Of a stretch of DNA of 64,000 bases, positions 35,073-48,780 are shown piece after piece (position 1 is the stretch's first letter; each line of letters opens with the position of its first letter). The DNA lies in assembly GCA_933228895.1 (NCBI GenBank), contig OW121852.1:101329544-101393543 (forward strand), read 5' to 3'. Both the position numbers and the translations under genes were made by a program. The DNA comes from Platycnemis pennipes. Taxonomy: Eukaryota; Arthropoda; Insecta; Odonata; Platycnemididae. Below the pieces are notes generated by a model. It ran no database searches. It was not told where the DNA came from and worked only from the letters and a program-made list of their open reading frames with translations.

Positions 35073-36689
35073 GGGTACTCAGAAGTAGAAATGTCTGAAT
35101 TTACTACTTGACGTATTGTCTTTTGAACTGAGAAGAAACCTAATGACAAGGGGCAGAGCCTACAAGGGAAAGATTTTTTCTTTACTTATTATTTTTTATC
35201 GCTGCCAGGTAAAAATCGATGTAATGTCATTTCTGTATGTGTTGCTGAAGAGACTAGCGTCGCCATCCTCAAAATAAGCTCCCATAGCTCATAGAGAGAC
35301 GGAGAAATAGAATTAAAAATATGCATGATCAATTCGGTCTAATTATACATGTGTTCACATGGACAAATTAATTCAGTAATTATTATCGACGTCCGTCATG
35401 CTCGAGGGGCCGAAAATGATTGTAGGATATAGCATCTGGTTTCCCTTTCCCTCACCCTAACCATGGGTGCGAGTGAAATATACGACATAAATATTGCTGC
35501 TCCCGCATTTCTTACCCGCGATCGATGGGTCGGAAGATGAGCAAGCACCAAATAAGCCGAGACAACCAGCCATCAGACACGGATGGTGCATGTCCGGCGA
35601 GATTTCTCCGATCATTGATTTTCATATCACCAAGCAATCAAATACGTCCCCTGAGAAAACAAAATGACATCGCTAATTAGCAACTTAATAAGACGGCGTA
35701 ATCCGATCCCTCGCTCTTGCAAATGATGATAACTTAAGGATAAAGATAAGCATCTCCTCGGAGGTTTCAACGATAGCTTCACACTTTTTGAGTCTGTGGG
35801 CAGATATCAACAAGGTTTAACTTGTGTTCGGGAGTTTTGTTTCCCCAATGCAATCGTGGAAGGCGACAGGTGCGAGCGATAAATCCACAGTTTTATGTGG
35901 ACGATCTATACGGGAAACAGCTCTTTCGCTAGCAGTTTTAGAGGATCTAATTACAGGTTACAAAGAGGAATGATTCCCTTGTTCTCTTATCGCAGCCATT
36001 GCATCATTCCTCATCCTTGAAAAACAAAGGAAACGCTAATGGAGAGGCTTCGCCACGCGCTGCGTCTCAACTTAATTGAGATTTCGAAGTTTTCATACTT
36101 TTCAAAAGTGCAGAGCAAAGATGACGTGAAACCGTAGCGACGCCATCTTCCAAATTATCTAAGAGCAACATGGAGATATGAAATTTTATATATATAACAC
36201 TTTTTGTTGACGCCACAGCTTTTTCACGGGATGAATATCCATAAAAATGCTATAAAACGTAAAATTAAACATGACGCGAATGACAGTGACTGTAGCCTTA
36301 GGGTTTAGGTTCTCCAATGGCAACATTTGCATCGTACGTTCTACGTTAAGCTCTAAAATTCAATAAAAACACAACATCCATACCCTAGAAGGCTTCCGAC
36401 CCAGCAACCATTTGGGTTACCCAGTCGGCGCATTACCGATCTGGCTGCGCCTAGCAAAGTGAGCAGCGCGGTTTGTATCGGGGAAAGGAGACCGTTGAAA
36501 ATTCCCCCATCAATTCAGTTTTGGATATTTCCTAAGTCTACATTTAACGCAAGGCGGAGCAGTAATAGTAATAGTAGTTGTTTGGGGGAAGTGACCGTCA
36601 GCTGCGGTCATTTCTGCCATTTAAAATAGGTGGGCAATGGGATAGGGGCAACAACGTTTCCAGGAAAAGAGAAAGGGTGGAATTAGGGA

Positions 36690-36850
36690 GAGTGTATCCC
36701 TTGGTGGAATGAGATCCAGCGTCGGAATTAGCCTGCTCGTAACGAAGGTCGCCAAGAGGTCCGCGGTTGAACCTCCCATTCGACGGACGAAAATCTGAAC
36801 TCGAAGTGCCCATTACACCTCAAATAGGGACCGGTGAACCAATGAATAAT
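36690..36850 (-). repeat. SINE fragment
   Basis: It carries the body words of the local SINE family on the minus strand: CGTCCGTCGAATGGGAGG and a Trp-like GGACCTCTTGGCGACC. The tRNA-like head is missing. Confidence 0.55.
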
Positions 36851-37249
36851 CTCGGCCATGCCGGCTGCCGTATTTCTTCTCTTTCACATCCTTCATCACT
36901 TGTTCTTTTATGTCCTACGAGGCCTCCTATTAGCTATTACGTACCATCAATATTTTACCTTTTCCACGAGGTATTTAAGTCCTTGTTTTGTCCTGAGAAA
37001 AATAAGTTTATCTCATTAAAATATATGATTTCTAAGTAAGCTCAACCGTATCAGATTATTCTAGTTATAAACAAGCTCATGGATACATCCAAAATCCTAT
37101 AAGCCAATTTGCGAAACCATTCTCCGCCATATGGGGTCTTTAGATAGTGGATGCCTTAAATTCTCGGAAAATATCAAATAAGCTTCTCGTGCAACACTCT
37201 AACTTGGATCACTTCCCACTGAAGTCCTTCATTATTTTCTACTCTGCAT

Positions 37250-37400
37250 GGAGTATGGAACTCGAAGTGCTGATCACATATCTCTCAAGTATAGACAGGC
37301 ATATCGATGAAAAATCTCTACCTCAGTCGCAAAACGAACGCGGGTCATCGGGATGCGAAACCAGTACTCTAGCATCAAACATCTTCATTTTTCACATCGT
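37250..37400 (-). repeat. Degraded SINE copy
   Basis: The plus-strand words ATCGGGATGCGAAACCAGTA and CTCTAGCATCAAAC correspond to the reverse of the A-box region seen clearly at 51.56 kb. GAACTCGAAGTGC matches the SINE body. Confidence 0.45.
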
Positions 37401-38638
37401 CGAAAAAATCTGGAATTTTTAACACGACGAACTTAAGTGACGTTTCGGGTAAAAGTAATCCAATTTCGAAGCTCAGGGAAGGCCATCTAAAGTGCCTCTT
37501 GACTACTGAGCCTCTTGAAAAAATTGATTTCTAGTAAGCTAATTTAATTTTCGTCCTCTCAGAAAGAATGAATTGATTTATTTTCAAAAGGAAGGTAATG
37601 AATTTATGCGCATAGTATCTTTCTCCTTGATAAGGGTTAAAAGACTTTTTGGGTCCCACTGTTCATGGTGCCACGTGATGATTTGCACAAATTGAAATTT
37701 GATTAGTTGAGTTTTAGAAATCAACGTAGGTTTCCATGGGTCACCTCTGTTCTCTTACGGTACTCATGAACGTTACTTTCCCTAAGCTATGTTCCTCTCT
37801 AATTCAGCATATGTCATATCTTCCATCATTCTGCTCACGAAGTCACATTCTCTTCCTTCCTATTCCTCTTTTCCCCATTCTTGTATTCTATATTTCGGTC
37901 TTCACTAAACCATAGCCTGTTATTACACAGTTCGTCCAATCGGAAAGTTGGTAGACGGAAAATGAATCACATGACGTTCTTCAACTGCAACTGTGATTAC
38001 GATTTATTCAACATAGTCTTCTTGTGAGTCAATACAAACATTGCAACGAATGTAAAATGTTTGAAATCACTCCTATAAATCATCCTTTGGAATTACCCCC
38101 TCAATGACTGTCGGAGACTTTTATATTCCCGAAATCGCGTTCGTAATGATTTACATACACCCCCAATTTTGGATTCGAGAATTGCCAGAAAGTTTATGGA
38201 AAGCTTCTCTTGTGAATACGAGAAATGATCCAGCCCTATGGCTTTTATGTCCAAGAATTCGCAAGCAATCTTGCTTTTTCATTTCCATGCAAAAATGACC
38301 ATGTGTCTTGTTCCCAGTGTTCTAGTCAAACTCGCCGAATATTGTTCTATAAATAATGCAAACATCTCATGCAATATCCAGTAAGCTCCTCAATGATTCT
38401 TGTAAACCCAAAATGATCAATTCGAAGAATTTACACCTTGTTTTTGCTGATTTTCGTCGGTTTGAACTACCTCTGACGGTCCTAGCCGTGGATCTCTTTC
38501 AATGCTCTGACGACCATCACCAAATCATCTTGCATACTACTTATTGTTAGATGTACATGAGTAATTAATTTTCTCTGCCTCCTCCTAAGCTCCTCAAAAT
38601 ATTCTTCTTGCCTGACCATGTCCAAAACTTCTTACATA

Positions 38639-38778
38639 TTAATTAAAACACAGTGACTTCGTGGATCCACAATATTTAAAAAATTTATTGACGACCCGGG
38701 TTTCAACGTCAAAGCGTCATCTTCAGGTACAAAACATTCAGACTGTGTCTGTGTCAAACGTCACTGTGTTTTAATTAA
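38639..38778. repeat. Fold-back element carrying the best hammerhead-like motif
   Basis: Terminal arms TTAATTAAAACACAGTGAC (38639-38657) and its complement (38760-38778) are perfect over 19 bp. On the minus strand 38726-38690 reads CTGAAGA, T, GACG, a 6-nt loop, CGTT, GAAAC, CCGG, GTC. It also shares GTCAATAAATTT and TCCACGAAGT with the element at 18.8 kb. Confidence 0.85.
38690..38726 (-). ncRNA. Candidate hammerhead ribozyme core (PLE-type)
   Basis: CTGAAGA matches the CUGANGA box. A short helix (GACG with CGTT, one G-U pair) follows one extra base. GAAAC then closes a one- to two-pair helix III over CCGG, and GUC would be the cleavage triplet. The very short helix III is characteristic of the hammerheads known in Penelope-like elements. 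Helix I pairs poorly next to the core (GT with AC only), and the extra T before helix II is not canonical. Activity is unproven. Confidence 0.4.
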
Positions 38779-38945
38779 CGATGAGATTCCACCAAGTTAC
38801 GCCTGAAACCACCAATTTCTTACATATTAGTTTTTCTGTCCGTCAATCTTAACTTTTCAACTTTTCCCCATTCTCTTATTTGAGATGCTTCCATTCCCCT
38901 ATCATCCTTCGTCCCCAACACCCATATATTGCATATGTTTGTGTA

Positions 38946-39240
38946 TTTTTGTAGTGGTTATAATAGTGGCCTCTCACCCCTAAGGACCCGGTTTCGAATC
39001 TCTGAAGTGGCAGATATATTCAGTGGTAAACGGACCCCTACTTGTGTGTTGTGTGGAGAGCATTTCGAGTTTAGTTCTCCGTTCATTGAATAGGAAGTTA
39101 AGTCTTGGTCCTCTTGGTGCCTTTTGTGAAGAGCAGACTAATCCTGATTCTGGGTTTCTCTCTCCTTTCCTCCTTACCCTTTCATTCCCTTCCTTTCACT
39201 TTTCTACCCTGTCTAAAGCGCCTTTAAGTGCGGAGACGGA
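38946..39240 (+). repeat. tRNA-derived SINE copy
   Basis: Head: TAGTGGTTATAATAGTGG (A box) and CCGGTTTCGAATCTC (B box). Body: AGTGGTAAACGGACC, GTGTTGTGTGGAGAG and CTCCGTTCATTGAATAGG, then CCTCTTGGTGCC. It has the same order of parts as copies at 56.9 and 59.6 kb. Confidence 0.65.
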
Positions 39241-39659
39241 ATTGAAAACCACAGATGATATTCTGCAACTATACAGAGTTGCACTATATTTACCTATGCC
39301 CATAGTGCAAGATACTATTAAAATTACCAACTTCGTTTTTCTTCCCTTTGATTTTTTGCATATCTTAGATTTATTCGTGATATTGTTATTATTAGAGGAC
39401 CGACATACATATTTGGCCATTTAGGATAGGTTGGAACTTGGTAGTAATTGCAGTAGCATTTGGTATTAAGTGCTGCTTCAACAGCTACGGCTAATTCTAG
39501 CCGTTTAGCATAAGATATTAATCCTAGGTAAAACACGACATTCATGCCCTAAGTGGGAGAACCCACGAACTTTGAGTTGCCATGCAATCGCGTCACTGAA
39601 AGCGACCCCTGCCGAAATAGGCACTTGGAAAGGGGTGGGTATTATTTAGGAAAAGATGG

Positions 39660-39895
39660 AATGATGGAGAGAAACCCGGCGTCGGCACTCATCTAAAAGC
39701 AAGGCGCCAAGGAGTCCACGGTTTATCATCTCATCCGACAACGTGGTGCTAGACGTTATGTGCTTTCCACACAGCATTCAAATAGGGGCCAGTCAGTAAT
39801 CCTCTGAAAAATCGGCCGCAAGAGTAATTCGAAGCCGAGACCTTCTGGGTGGGAGGCCAGCACTTTGACCATCACACCAACGAAACCCCTTATCA
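39660..39895 (-). repeat. tRNA-derived SINE copy
   Basis: On the minus strand the head reads GTTGGTGTGATGGTCAAAG and GGTCTCGGCTTCGAATTAC. The body ends near CCGTGGACTCCTTGGCGCC. It is a full-length-looking but diverged copy. Confidence 0.7.
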
Positions 39896-40049
39896 AAACT
39901 GTTCATTCCATACTTCCCGAACTGAATGTCACGTACGTGATAGCAACCGACTATACTATAGATGATGTTATAGGCTCAATCTCTCCTCATTCTTGAATCA
40001 AGCTCTCCCCATGACTCGCGTACCATCCCTTTCACGCAAGTGCGAAAGA

Positions 40050-40614
40050 GCAATGGCTTAAAATGAAGCTGAAAAAGAAGTTGGAGGATGATTGCCGGAA
40101 TTCACTCGTGAATGCCCCGGGTTGCTTGTCATTGGTCTGGCAGGAGAGTGAAGCCAGCTTCCGACGGGAAACTGAGGAGTGTCGTCGGCCGAGTCGGAGG
40201 GGAGAGGCCGAGAAAGTGGTCGAGGAGAGCGGCTTGGAGCCGCGGCGGTGGTGCCGGAGGGCGAAGGGGAGGTGGGACGGGCGGCCGTGCACTCCCCGAA
40301 GAAAGCTGGCCAGTCCGTCAGTGGAGCCCGACGTGAGAGGAAGTCGTGACTTGCAAGTGCTCGGATGGTAGCTCGGTGATCTCGGGATCGTGAGACGGGG
40401 GTAGAACGAGCGCGACAGCCGCACCAGGACGGACTTCAGAGGTCACCTCCACATCACTCACTCCCTCCCCCGTTCCGAATTGTCGCGATTGAGAGGAGTG
40501 ACACTGGGATTGTGAGCTCTCCCGTCGGACTTGGCAGAGGTGGAAAGTAGAGGGATTGGGGCAAAAAGAAAACAAACTTTAGGGGTCGTGCAGTTTTGGG
40601 ATTAAGTGAAGACG
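40050..40614 (+). promoter_or_regulatory. CpG-rich promoter / 5' UTR region upstream of the signal-peptide exon
   Basis: This stretch is visibly richer in G, C and CpG than the AT-rich flanks (for example GCCGCGGCGGTGG near 40240). Open frames exist on both strands, including a 102-codon one at 40063-40371, but they are arginine-rich and have no recognisable domain. They are as expected by chance in GC-rich DNA. The position just upstream of a signal-peptide exon suggests a promoter and leader. No TATA box was seen. Confidence 0.4.
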
Positions 40615-40747
40615 ATGGCGCGGGAGATACACAGCTGTCGGAGTCGTGGAAAGAGTGTGTGGCGTCCCTTCGCCGTACTCTTTGTGCTGGTGGTACTGGC
40701 GGTGCCTGGACAGCAGCAGCAAGGCAGGGGCCAAAAGAGAGATGCCG
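40615..40747 (+). CDS. First coding exon of a secreted or membrane protein (signal peptide)
   Basis: The ATG at 40615 has a good Kozak context (A at -3, G at +4) and an in-frame TAA at 40603. It opens a 44-codon frame: a basic N region (MAREIHSCRSRGKSVWRPF), a hydrophobic core (AVLFVLVVLAV) and a likely signal-peptidase site near VPG-QQ, then GRGQKRDA. At 40748 a consensus donor (GCCG|GTGAGT) ends the exon in phase 1. The upstream 600 bp are GC- and CpG-rich, unlike their surroundings, as expected of a promoter and 5' UTR. This is a classic 5' exon of a secreted protein gene. I could not find the next exon, nor name the protein. A following exon may lie more than 20 kb downstream. Confidence 0.6.
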
Positions 40748-43700
40748 GTGAGTGCGGGGATCGTTAACTCTGTCAATAGTGGTGTTCTGGAATGGCTACT
40801 GCGCTCAGACTCTCATGCATGAAACACTTTCAGACGCAGAAAGGGCACGAACGTGTTCAGGATACGGTACTTCACACACACTGAGAACTGAAGAAATATC
40901 AGGATTAGGAAACAGGATATGCATCATTCGTTTTGTAGTCGGAAGCCCAATGCCACAGCCTTAATTACGAGCCCGGATGAAGTTGTACATTGCGAAACAC
41001 ATTGCGCTCATATTGTCGTGTTAAAATAGACGGGGATGGCATTTTGCGGATTAGTCGTTCAATAGAGCAACTTTTTAAGCAATGGGCCCTAAATTTTTGT
41101 TCTTTAGTAATGTATTGATGTCCATGAATGCTATTTTAGTAGAACCTCTTTAAATCGAATTACACTTTCTGACTCATAAACATAGTCACAAGCAGGAGGG
41201 AATATTTTGTGTAACTTAGAAAATGAACTTAATTGCCGGGGTTTTATTGAAACGTTTCTGGCGTAAATGCATGCTTTTCGCAATCGTTAATCAGCTATAG
41301 AAATGACTTAGATATCGAAAATGGAATGGGAAATAAGCCAAGAGAAACAGAAACACGACGGAAATGTCTATTCTATCAAGTCGGAGCAAAATATTCGCTA
41401 GCTCAATGCTTTAAGCCGATCGCTTTTCATAGAGAGGAATATAATTCTGATTCTATATTTGTTTAGTTCAATAACCGCTACAAATCAAATAAAATCTTGA
41501 ATGTTGGTGCATTTTTTGAATCAGGCGTTGAAATCACCGGTTGGCCTTCAAATATATAAATTGGAATCCAGAATTCGCTTTCCGAGTCTTGGTAGTGTTC
41601 AAACCTGGTGTAGAGCGGCGAGGAACACGTTTCGAAACTTCGATGGGATCATGATGAGGAATTAACTCGGTTTTCAATCTGAACGTGAAATCCGGATGTC
41701 GGCGTCGGCGGATCAAGTTCTCCTTCAGGCGCTGGCTGCACTCCTAGTGGGTCACAGCGGGAGTTTTTCATCTCAAGTCGATAGGCCCAAACATCTCACT
41801 GCTCTAAGTAAGAACGCCGTTCCCCGATTAAACATTCATCGATGCCCAGTTTAGTAGAAAGAGAAGTTCAACCTGAATTGAAACGAGGCCATTGACTAGG
41901 CCATTTCAATTTTTGAGTGACCACTCTGCAGAGGAAAAAGAATACCCTCGTCGTAGCTTCCGGTGTATTCCTAAACATACACAACGGTTTAGAACACTAC
42001 ATAGTATTCTAACACCGTAGATTTTATGATCTTCAAGCGTGGACTTATGAAAATAATATCCAGGTGCTCGTTTAGGAGATTTTATAGTAGGGGGATGCTA
42101 TTTTTATTCTTAATAATATAATCAATAAAATTATCAAAAGTCAAGAGATTCATTTGCGGAATCTGCCTCCACATAGTGTTTTTGGAAATTTCATCCTGAC
42201 GTATATCAGGGCGCGTATTTTATAGGTCATTGCTGGACTAAATTTTTGGAGTGGACATTTGGGAGAAATCTCTTGCCCCGAAAAGTCGCAGAAAGCTCTT
42301 TCAAAAACTTTCGCGTTTCGATACGTAGGAATAAACGGGTACATTTAAACAGAAGAGGAACCAGATCTATCGATTATATATTCATTCATTTTTAACGAGT
42401 TAGTAAATATTTTGGAGTCAAAATTTTGACACTTATATAGTTACCATAATTTGGCCATAAAGTGGATCTATACCTTCTTGGTTGCAATAAAAAATGGCTC
42501 GCAGGAGAAAAGTAAGCTACGTGGGGATAATTAGGCTATCAGGTATCTCATGGTACAGACTTGTTTTTCCCAAGCATTTTGGACTATTCCTCACTTTGGA
42601 CACCTAAATTATGTATCGGTTCTTCAACAAACTAATGTGTTCCTAAAATAAATAAAAATCTGTAACTTACCACGGGATTGGAACGCATGGACGAATGACA
42701 ACATTACCACTTTAACGAGTTAAATTAGGTATTATATTAACTACAGCCCTACATGTGATTGAGCCAAACTCGAGTGTCGTGGTCCCAATGCCATAAAGCA
42801 CGGCAAATAGTAATGTGCTAGATACGCAATAATTTGTTGACTGAACACATTTTTATGAATAAATTAATTCTTCAAAATATACCACTGATGACAATAAATG
42901 GATGGCAGACCCGGTAAAAAAGTTACACCTCCTACGAAGGCAAGTTAGAGATTAGATAGAGAGAAACGGTATCCGAATCGACGAATTAACTTGCCCTTTC
43001 GATATAGAGCCACAAAACATTTCCTCCCTGATTTGGGCCACGGGAAGTAAACGCGGAGAGAACTGTGGGGAAGCGAAGGACTTGACTCTCCCGGACCTAC
43101 CTGATGCTTTGGCTCCCTTCTGGTGGGAGCAGAGAGAGGGGAAAACCGCTAGACGCGGATTATTTTCGTCTCGCGCCGAATTTGGGTCTTGCCACCTGCA
43201 CGGGAACACGCGGCAGAAGGACGTGATTCACTGCGGATGGATATCGCTTCCCTCGCAATACTCATTTGACTCATGTTCCTGCACGAGTTACGGTCGGTTT
43301 TGATGAAGTCTCCTAGCTCCTCTTAGCATTTTATTCACATACCTGCACCCTCTTTTCTCTCTTATTAGTATTTCTCTCTTAAGATTGTCGTTTTTCCTAC
43401 CCCTATTAATACTATCCAGAACTGTCCCACTACTCAAGCCTAAGCCTTCCTTCTTTGATATTGAGTGCTGCTTCCTTCTGCCTCAGGAATTTCATACTTA
43501 CATTTTCCTCGCGGTCAATTTACATTCCAAACAAATCACACTGAATTTGTAAAGCGTCTAACAGCGCTCGCAAGCCTTTGGCTACCTGGTATAATGACGC
43601 AGGAATACTCATCACGTGCGCAAAAAGGAATGCAGAAATTCCACTGCTCGCAAGGAAACTTGAGCCACGGTGTCTTATTTTTCAAAAAAGGTCAAACCGA

Positions 43701-46700
43701 AGTACATCGTTTATATTGATAACTAAGTGATTAAAATTTTTCCAAAACAATCTTTCCCCTTTATTTGTCGGTGAAGTGATAACGGTGATGTTAACGACAA
43801 CACTCCTTCTCCAACGTACCTCTATAATCATGGTGTCGTTGATTCACTGACGTAACACCAGCTGATGGAAAAATTCAATCATTCTCCTATTTCGACGTCA
43901 TATAGAGAAGGGCATTTGTTCAAACTTCATTATATGAACCGATAAATTGAATAAAATGTACTAAGCATTTTTTATTCACTCGTATCAATGGCAACAATGA
44001 AATAATGTTGTTAAACAGACAGAGTTTTGATTTATAGTTTGTTTCAGCCAGATGACGAAAGTTATCAAAACTTTCAAACCTGAACATGTATTCAAAGAGG
44101 AGGGTAAAAGTGGTATTATAGTAAAAGGCATTACACATTATTTCACAAAATATAGTTAAATTAGTTCACAGATAATGAGGAATTGATTAAAAGTTATCCA
44201 CTCCAAATTGGAGCGTGAAGTATACTTAATTTCAATTTTAATTATAAATGCATCATCAAATTTGTATCTCTTTTTGGTGAAAAGTTCGTACCTCGCCTTT
44301 TGATACAAACATTGATCAACTCCTATAATTAACATTTTAACAACAAAACGTTCAAAATTAAGCCTGTTTAAATATGCGAAGCTGTTGATTGCTCCCTTGG
44401 AATGACTACTGCGATAAGCCTTTAATGTCAATATAAAGCACGAATATACCCTAAAAAGATGAGGGAGGTGGGGTGAGTTCCATTACTCTGCCGAGAATCA
44501 TCCACAAATCATGCTTTCACGACGTGTCACCGGCTTTAAGTGTGGCCACATGCCATTCAATGCAAAGGTTAACTCAGTGAGAAACCCATGGCGGGAATGC
44601 GAGTACCGAACACCAACTGTACTAAATATACTCACAAGTTTATGCATGGAAGTGGGTTAACGTGCGTGGTGCGCATAGTGGCGAGATTTGTGTAATAGTA
44701 GTGTGGGCGACTGTAAATTATGGCAGCAACAAATAGGAGAGAGACAGGACTGGAGTATGAATAGAAGTAGATATGGATCTTTTAATAGGGCAACCCCAGA
44801 TCTAAAAGTAAGCTGGAAAGTTATTGAATGCGTAGTTGCGGTCACATTGCTACGAGAAATGAAGCGGAGAAGCCGACTGATAATGATTACCGGGGAAGAT
44901 GTGAGAGCAATTGAAAAAATATCATCTAAACTTATTTCTATGTTTAAAATTAAAAACTTTAGCAATTCTATGATGCACTTCATTCAGGTATCATAGAAAA
45001 GGTTTTTACATCACATAACGTCAATGTAACGAACGAAAAATTCCCCGATGATTTCCTCAACCTCACCCACAATTGCCCGCCCATACATGCGTTAAAGTTT
45101 TATACAATCTAGGACACTATCTAAATGGGATCGATGTTAGGAAAGCATTCCAACGCGCACAGCAAGGGAAAAGATTCAAATGAAGAGGCTGCTCAGTCTA
45201 GAGATTTATTGCGTAGCTATTTAGAGCGCGTTTAGGCTGGAGAGGCGAAAGCATAAGATTTACCACTTCTGCACGTAGAAGAAGACGTGAAACAGCAATA
45301 GGGACGGCGGTAACTTCTCGTCTTTTCAAGTCAAAATAAAACAAAACAAGCACGACGAAGGAAAATGTTAAAGATTCGGCATAATCACGGCACGTACTGC
45401 CCAATCGTAACGAGTAACGGGTGATCTTGAAGGAGTTACCACTGGACGTCTACCAGGAAGCGAAAGTGAATATGAGAGGGAGGAGGAAGAGGAGGACAAA
45501 AGGAGGAAAACGAGAGCGTCCTCGCGGCTAGCCATATTTACACGTATAGCCTATGCAATGGTGACTTTTCGAACAATGATCTTCCGCTAGAAATCTGACG
45601 TAACTCCTTGGTAACGGAAATATTATTTCCATCCTATACCTACGCAGATCGATGTCACATCGGAGCAGCAAGGAAAGATATATGAAAGGATGGAGTTGGG
45701 AAGTGAGGAAAATTGGCTCTGGCTTTGAAAGATGAGTTCCAGTTTACGAGAAACGGGCGAGAAAAGATCACGAAAATGAAAAGGCCGTCGTCGTGATGAC
45801 CGATTTCAAGTCAAGTCAAAGTACAAAAGACTCTTGTAATCTGGAGGATAGTTGCCAGCAGCGTTTGACATTTCATGGTAACTCATAAATACGTCGGCCA
45901 CACCGTTGATCATACTTCTCTCCATTCTTCTATAATCAGGTTTTCGGCCTTCGGTTCTACCTCTGTATAAAATTGCATTTTCCGTAATAAATGATTTACA
46001 AAAAACCTTCCTTTATTGTTTTGAATATTCTTTGAGCATTAAGGGTGGAAAAATGCTAGTAGCGAGAATTTAGGGGAAAATGATTACCATAGAACCATCA
46101 TGATGGGAATAATGAAAAGTAAGTCTTTAGAGGTAGTTAAAGGAAACGAAAGAAAAAAACAAAACTGTGGGATTGCTTGGCAGCGATTTGTATGTTGAAG
46201 TGTGTGTGGCATATGGTGACTTATAGAGTTATTACGTACCATGATTTTCACCAAGTATCAAATAAACCGTACCAAAGGAAATGGTCGCGAATGAAATATT
46301 TACTGCTAGAGTTTTTTTTATCTTTAATACTGAAATATAATGATGCATAAGAAAAAGATAAGTCCTTAATCATTAAACATTAACTCTGCTCGTACATTAG
46401 TTTTCTTTATTAACAATTTTTTAATTCGTACCAGAAGCATACGATTGCTTCTGCATGTTAAACCCCATTTTGATAAATTAAAAAGACTGCAGCTTAAGAT
46501 CGAACTATCACTCAAACCTAACATCCACATCAAAATTTCTTGGTTACCAAAAGCTTAAGTGCAAAACTAACCCGACATCGAGTGTTAATTATTAACTTTT
46601 TTAAATTTACATTTATTTATGCCCCGTAAAGATAGGGAATATTGCCATTGAGCTGGCGTTCTATATTATGAACAATCGATTTTACATTATTAGAAAGAAA

Positions 46701-48780
46701 TACTATCATGTTAGCCCCAGCCTTGAGTCTGATACCGAGAATTCGCTGCGTTCCCAGTAGCTACCGGTGGTACGAAAGCGAACCTTCTCATGGATAAAAA
46801 TTACAGCCACGGCATTATCATGCGGTCCTTTTTTGGATGGCAAATTACCATCTCACAATTTCACGGTAGTAGGTTCATCCCTCCAAAAATGCGCAGAGCA
46901 AGCTCATTATATTTTTACATACACTCGATGAGCTGTGCCTTTTTCGGAGTCCTCGATACGCGAGCTCTCTCTCTCTCACTCTCTCTCTCCCTGATTCGTG
47001 AGGAGCCTTCGCCCGGAGCGAATGGCCTTCGGATGTTATGCACCCGGCATATTCTTCCCACAATTAGCGGAGGGCAGTTCAATGACTCAATAGCTCGCGA
47101 AACTATGATACGAGGTTGGCATAGTGAAAAGTGCAGCCTAGGTATCACTAACTTAGTTTCTGTCCATAAAGTGAGGAGGCTAAGGGAGGAATCGATCAAT
47201 TGATTGAGATTTAGCGCACTGACTGGTAAACTGTAAGCAACCTGCAACAGAGACTTTCACCTTACGCATGCGTGATTGCATGTACGAAAAGTCTTCTCCG
47301 GCAATTTCTGCAGATTTAGGAACCTGTTTGCTGAGTGATTCTCATGCACGAAATCAACGTAGACACGACTACCGAATAAAACACTCCTCCTCCTCGTGAG
47401 ATGTGTTTTGCTTGTGGGAACGTACACTTTATTCGATGACCATCCCCAGTTACGAGTCTTGTTCGCATCAGCGAACCGTCGAGTATGCGGACACAATCAA
47501 TATATGACTTATTTCTTGACCTTATACAGGCAATCCAGGAAAATCTTTTCTGAGATTAAACCGTTATAGGTATTTTGACTTTCATTTGAAATTCATTCCC
47601 AGAATCTTTACGTAGAGGTTTTGAACTAGGTTGCCACAGTTGCCACAGAGGGCAAAGGTGGAATAAAAATTAGAAACCTATTGCCAAAGTGGATACCTTT
47701 TGTGAAGAGGATATAAAATTACAAAATTCAAAACTCGATACAAGGGCATCTATACAAATCACAGGGAATTGATCTTTTACGTTGTCCAACTTTCACCAGG
47801 ATTTCGCGGTTCGTTGGTTGTCCTCTATCACGCTTCAGTTCGCCACATGAGCCAATCCTTTCCAATGCATATATTAATTCAAAAATGTTCCTCAACTCTT
47901 TCTTAAAAGTTTTTTCGAAGCCATGAAGGGTTGAGTGAAATCTGGTCTACTCTGGGATTCACTCAACCCTTTCTTACTTCCCTGAATCATCTCTACCCGA
48001 TCCGGAAAATTCAAATATCTGCTCTATCACTACTATCCTCAAGGGTTCATATGAGGTTACGTGTTGATCGCCTCCCGCTAAAATCCACAGTACTCTTCTC
48101 TAAAAGCACCAACATGTACGGAAAAATGACGTAACTTTCGTATCACGGTGGGATCTCCTTAAAAACGACCGCCATTTCATCCCATCTCGGCTGTTTTTAA
48201 GATAAGAGCGGATTGGGAGGATTTTGGCTTCAGAACGCTCGTGCTCGGGCCGTGTCGGCGGCACGAATTGCGTCGGTGTTTACGAGACGGCCGCATCTTT
48301 CATTTACCCCCGGCTCCGGAATGTTCTTGCTCGAGAATCGGTCCATTCCTGCCTGCCCACCCTTTCGACGCATCCCTCTCGCTTTCCGCCCGAATCGAAA
48401 GTTGTTACAGGACAGGTGGGAATCGATCCCGCCATTATCTCGCTCCACATCGACGGATCGACTTGCCGCGAAACTCCGCCTCCTCCATTCCTTTTCCCTC
48501 ACTCTTGCTCTTCTCCTCCACCTTGATCCTTTTCCATAAATTTCTCTCCAATCCTGCCAAATGATCCGTCCTTAAGACCCTATTACGAAACGCTGAATCA
48601 AAATTGCGCGGCCCTTACCCAATTTTGAGCGTAAGACTCATTTGTGCCCATTTAGTTCGATAAACCGTGCCTCTTCCCATCATTATAAAATGCACCTATA
48701 CATATCAAAGGTGTAAGAATTTTCCCTTTCGACGCATATAAAGCTTTGAAATTACAATGATGCATTTCATATTTTCAGGC
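40748..48780. other. Long stretch downstream of the signal-peptide exon, no recognisable exon
   Basis: I found no splice-supported exon in phase with the 40615-40747 exon, and no transposon ORF. A CT microsatellite sits at 46965-46992. GC-rich patches at 43000-43220 and 48200-48540 have open frames on both strands, but no domain. Confidence 0.4.
46965..46992. repeat. (CT)n microsatellite
   Basis: An imperfect run of CT dinucleotides, interrupted by one CA step. It produces apparent Ser-Leu and Arg-Glu repeats in the overlapping frames. Confidence 0.9.

Larger units (their letters stand above)
29880..36690. other. Long stretch without recognisable genes
   Basis: Mixed AT-rich and moderately GC-rich non-coding sequence. 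Short frames on both strands lack domains. A SINE fragment (TCCGTCCGTCGAACGGGACG) lies near 32390. A repeat copy is at 35003-35072. A possible core promoter is at 30537. Confidence 0.4.

Noticed and set aside
40063..40371. 102-codon Arg-rich frame upstream of the signal-peptide exon
   Set aside because: GC-rich sequence gives open frames on both strands here. There is no domain, and the position suits a 5' UTR.
46790..47203. 137-codon frame with Ser-Leu repeats
   Set aside because: The repeat is the translation of a CT microsatellite. There is no domain, and an equally long frame lies on the other strand.
48213..48564. Four overlapping frames of 90-108 codons on both strands
   Set aside because: Typical of a GC-rich patch with few stop codons. 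No frame shows a domain or splice support.
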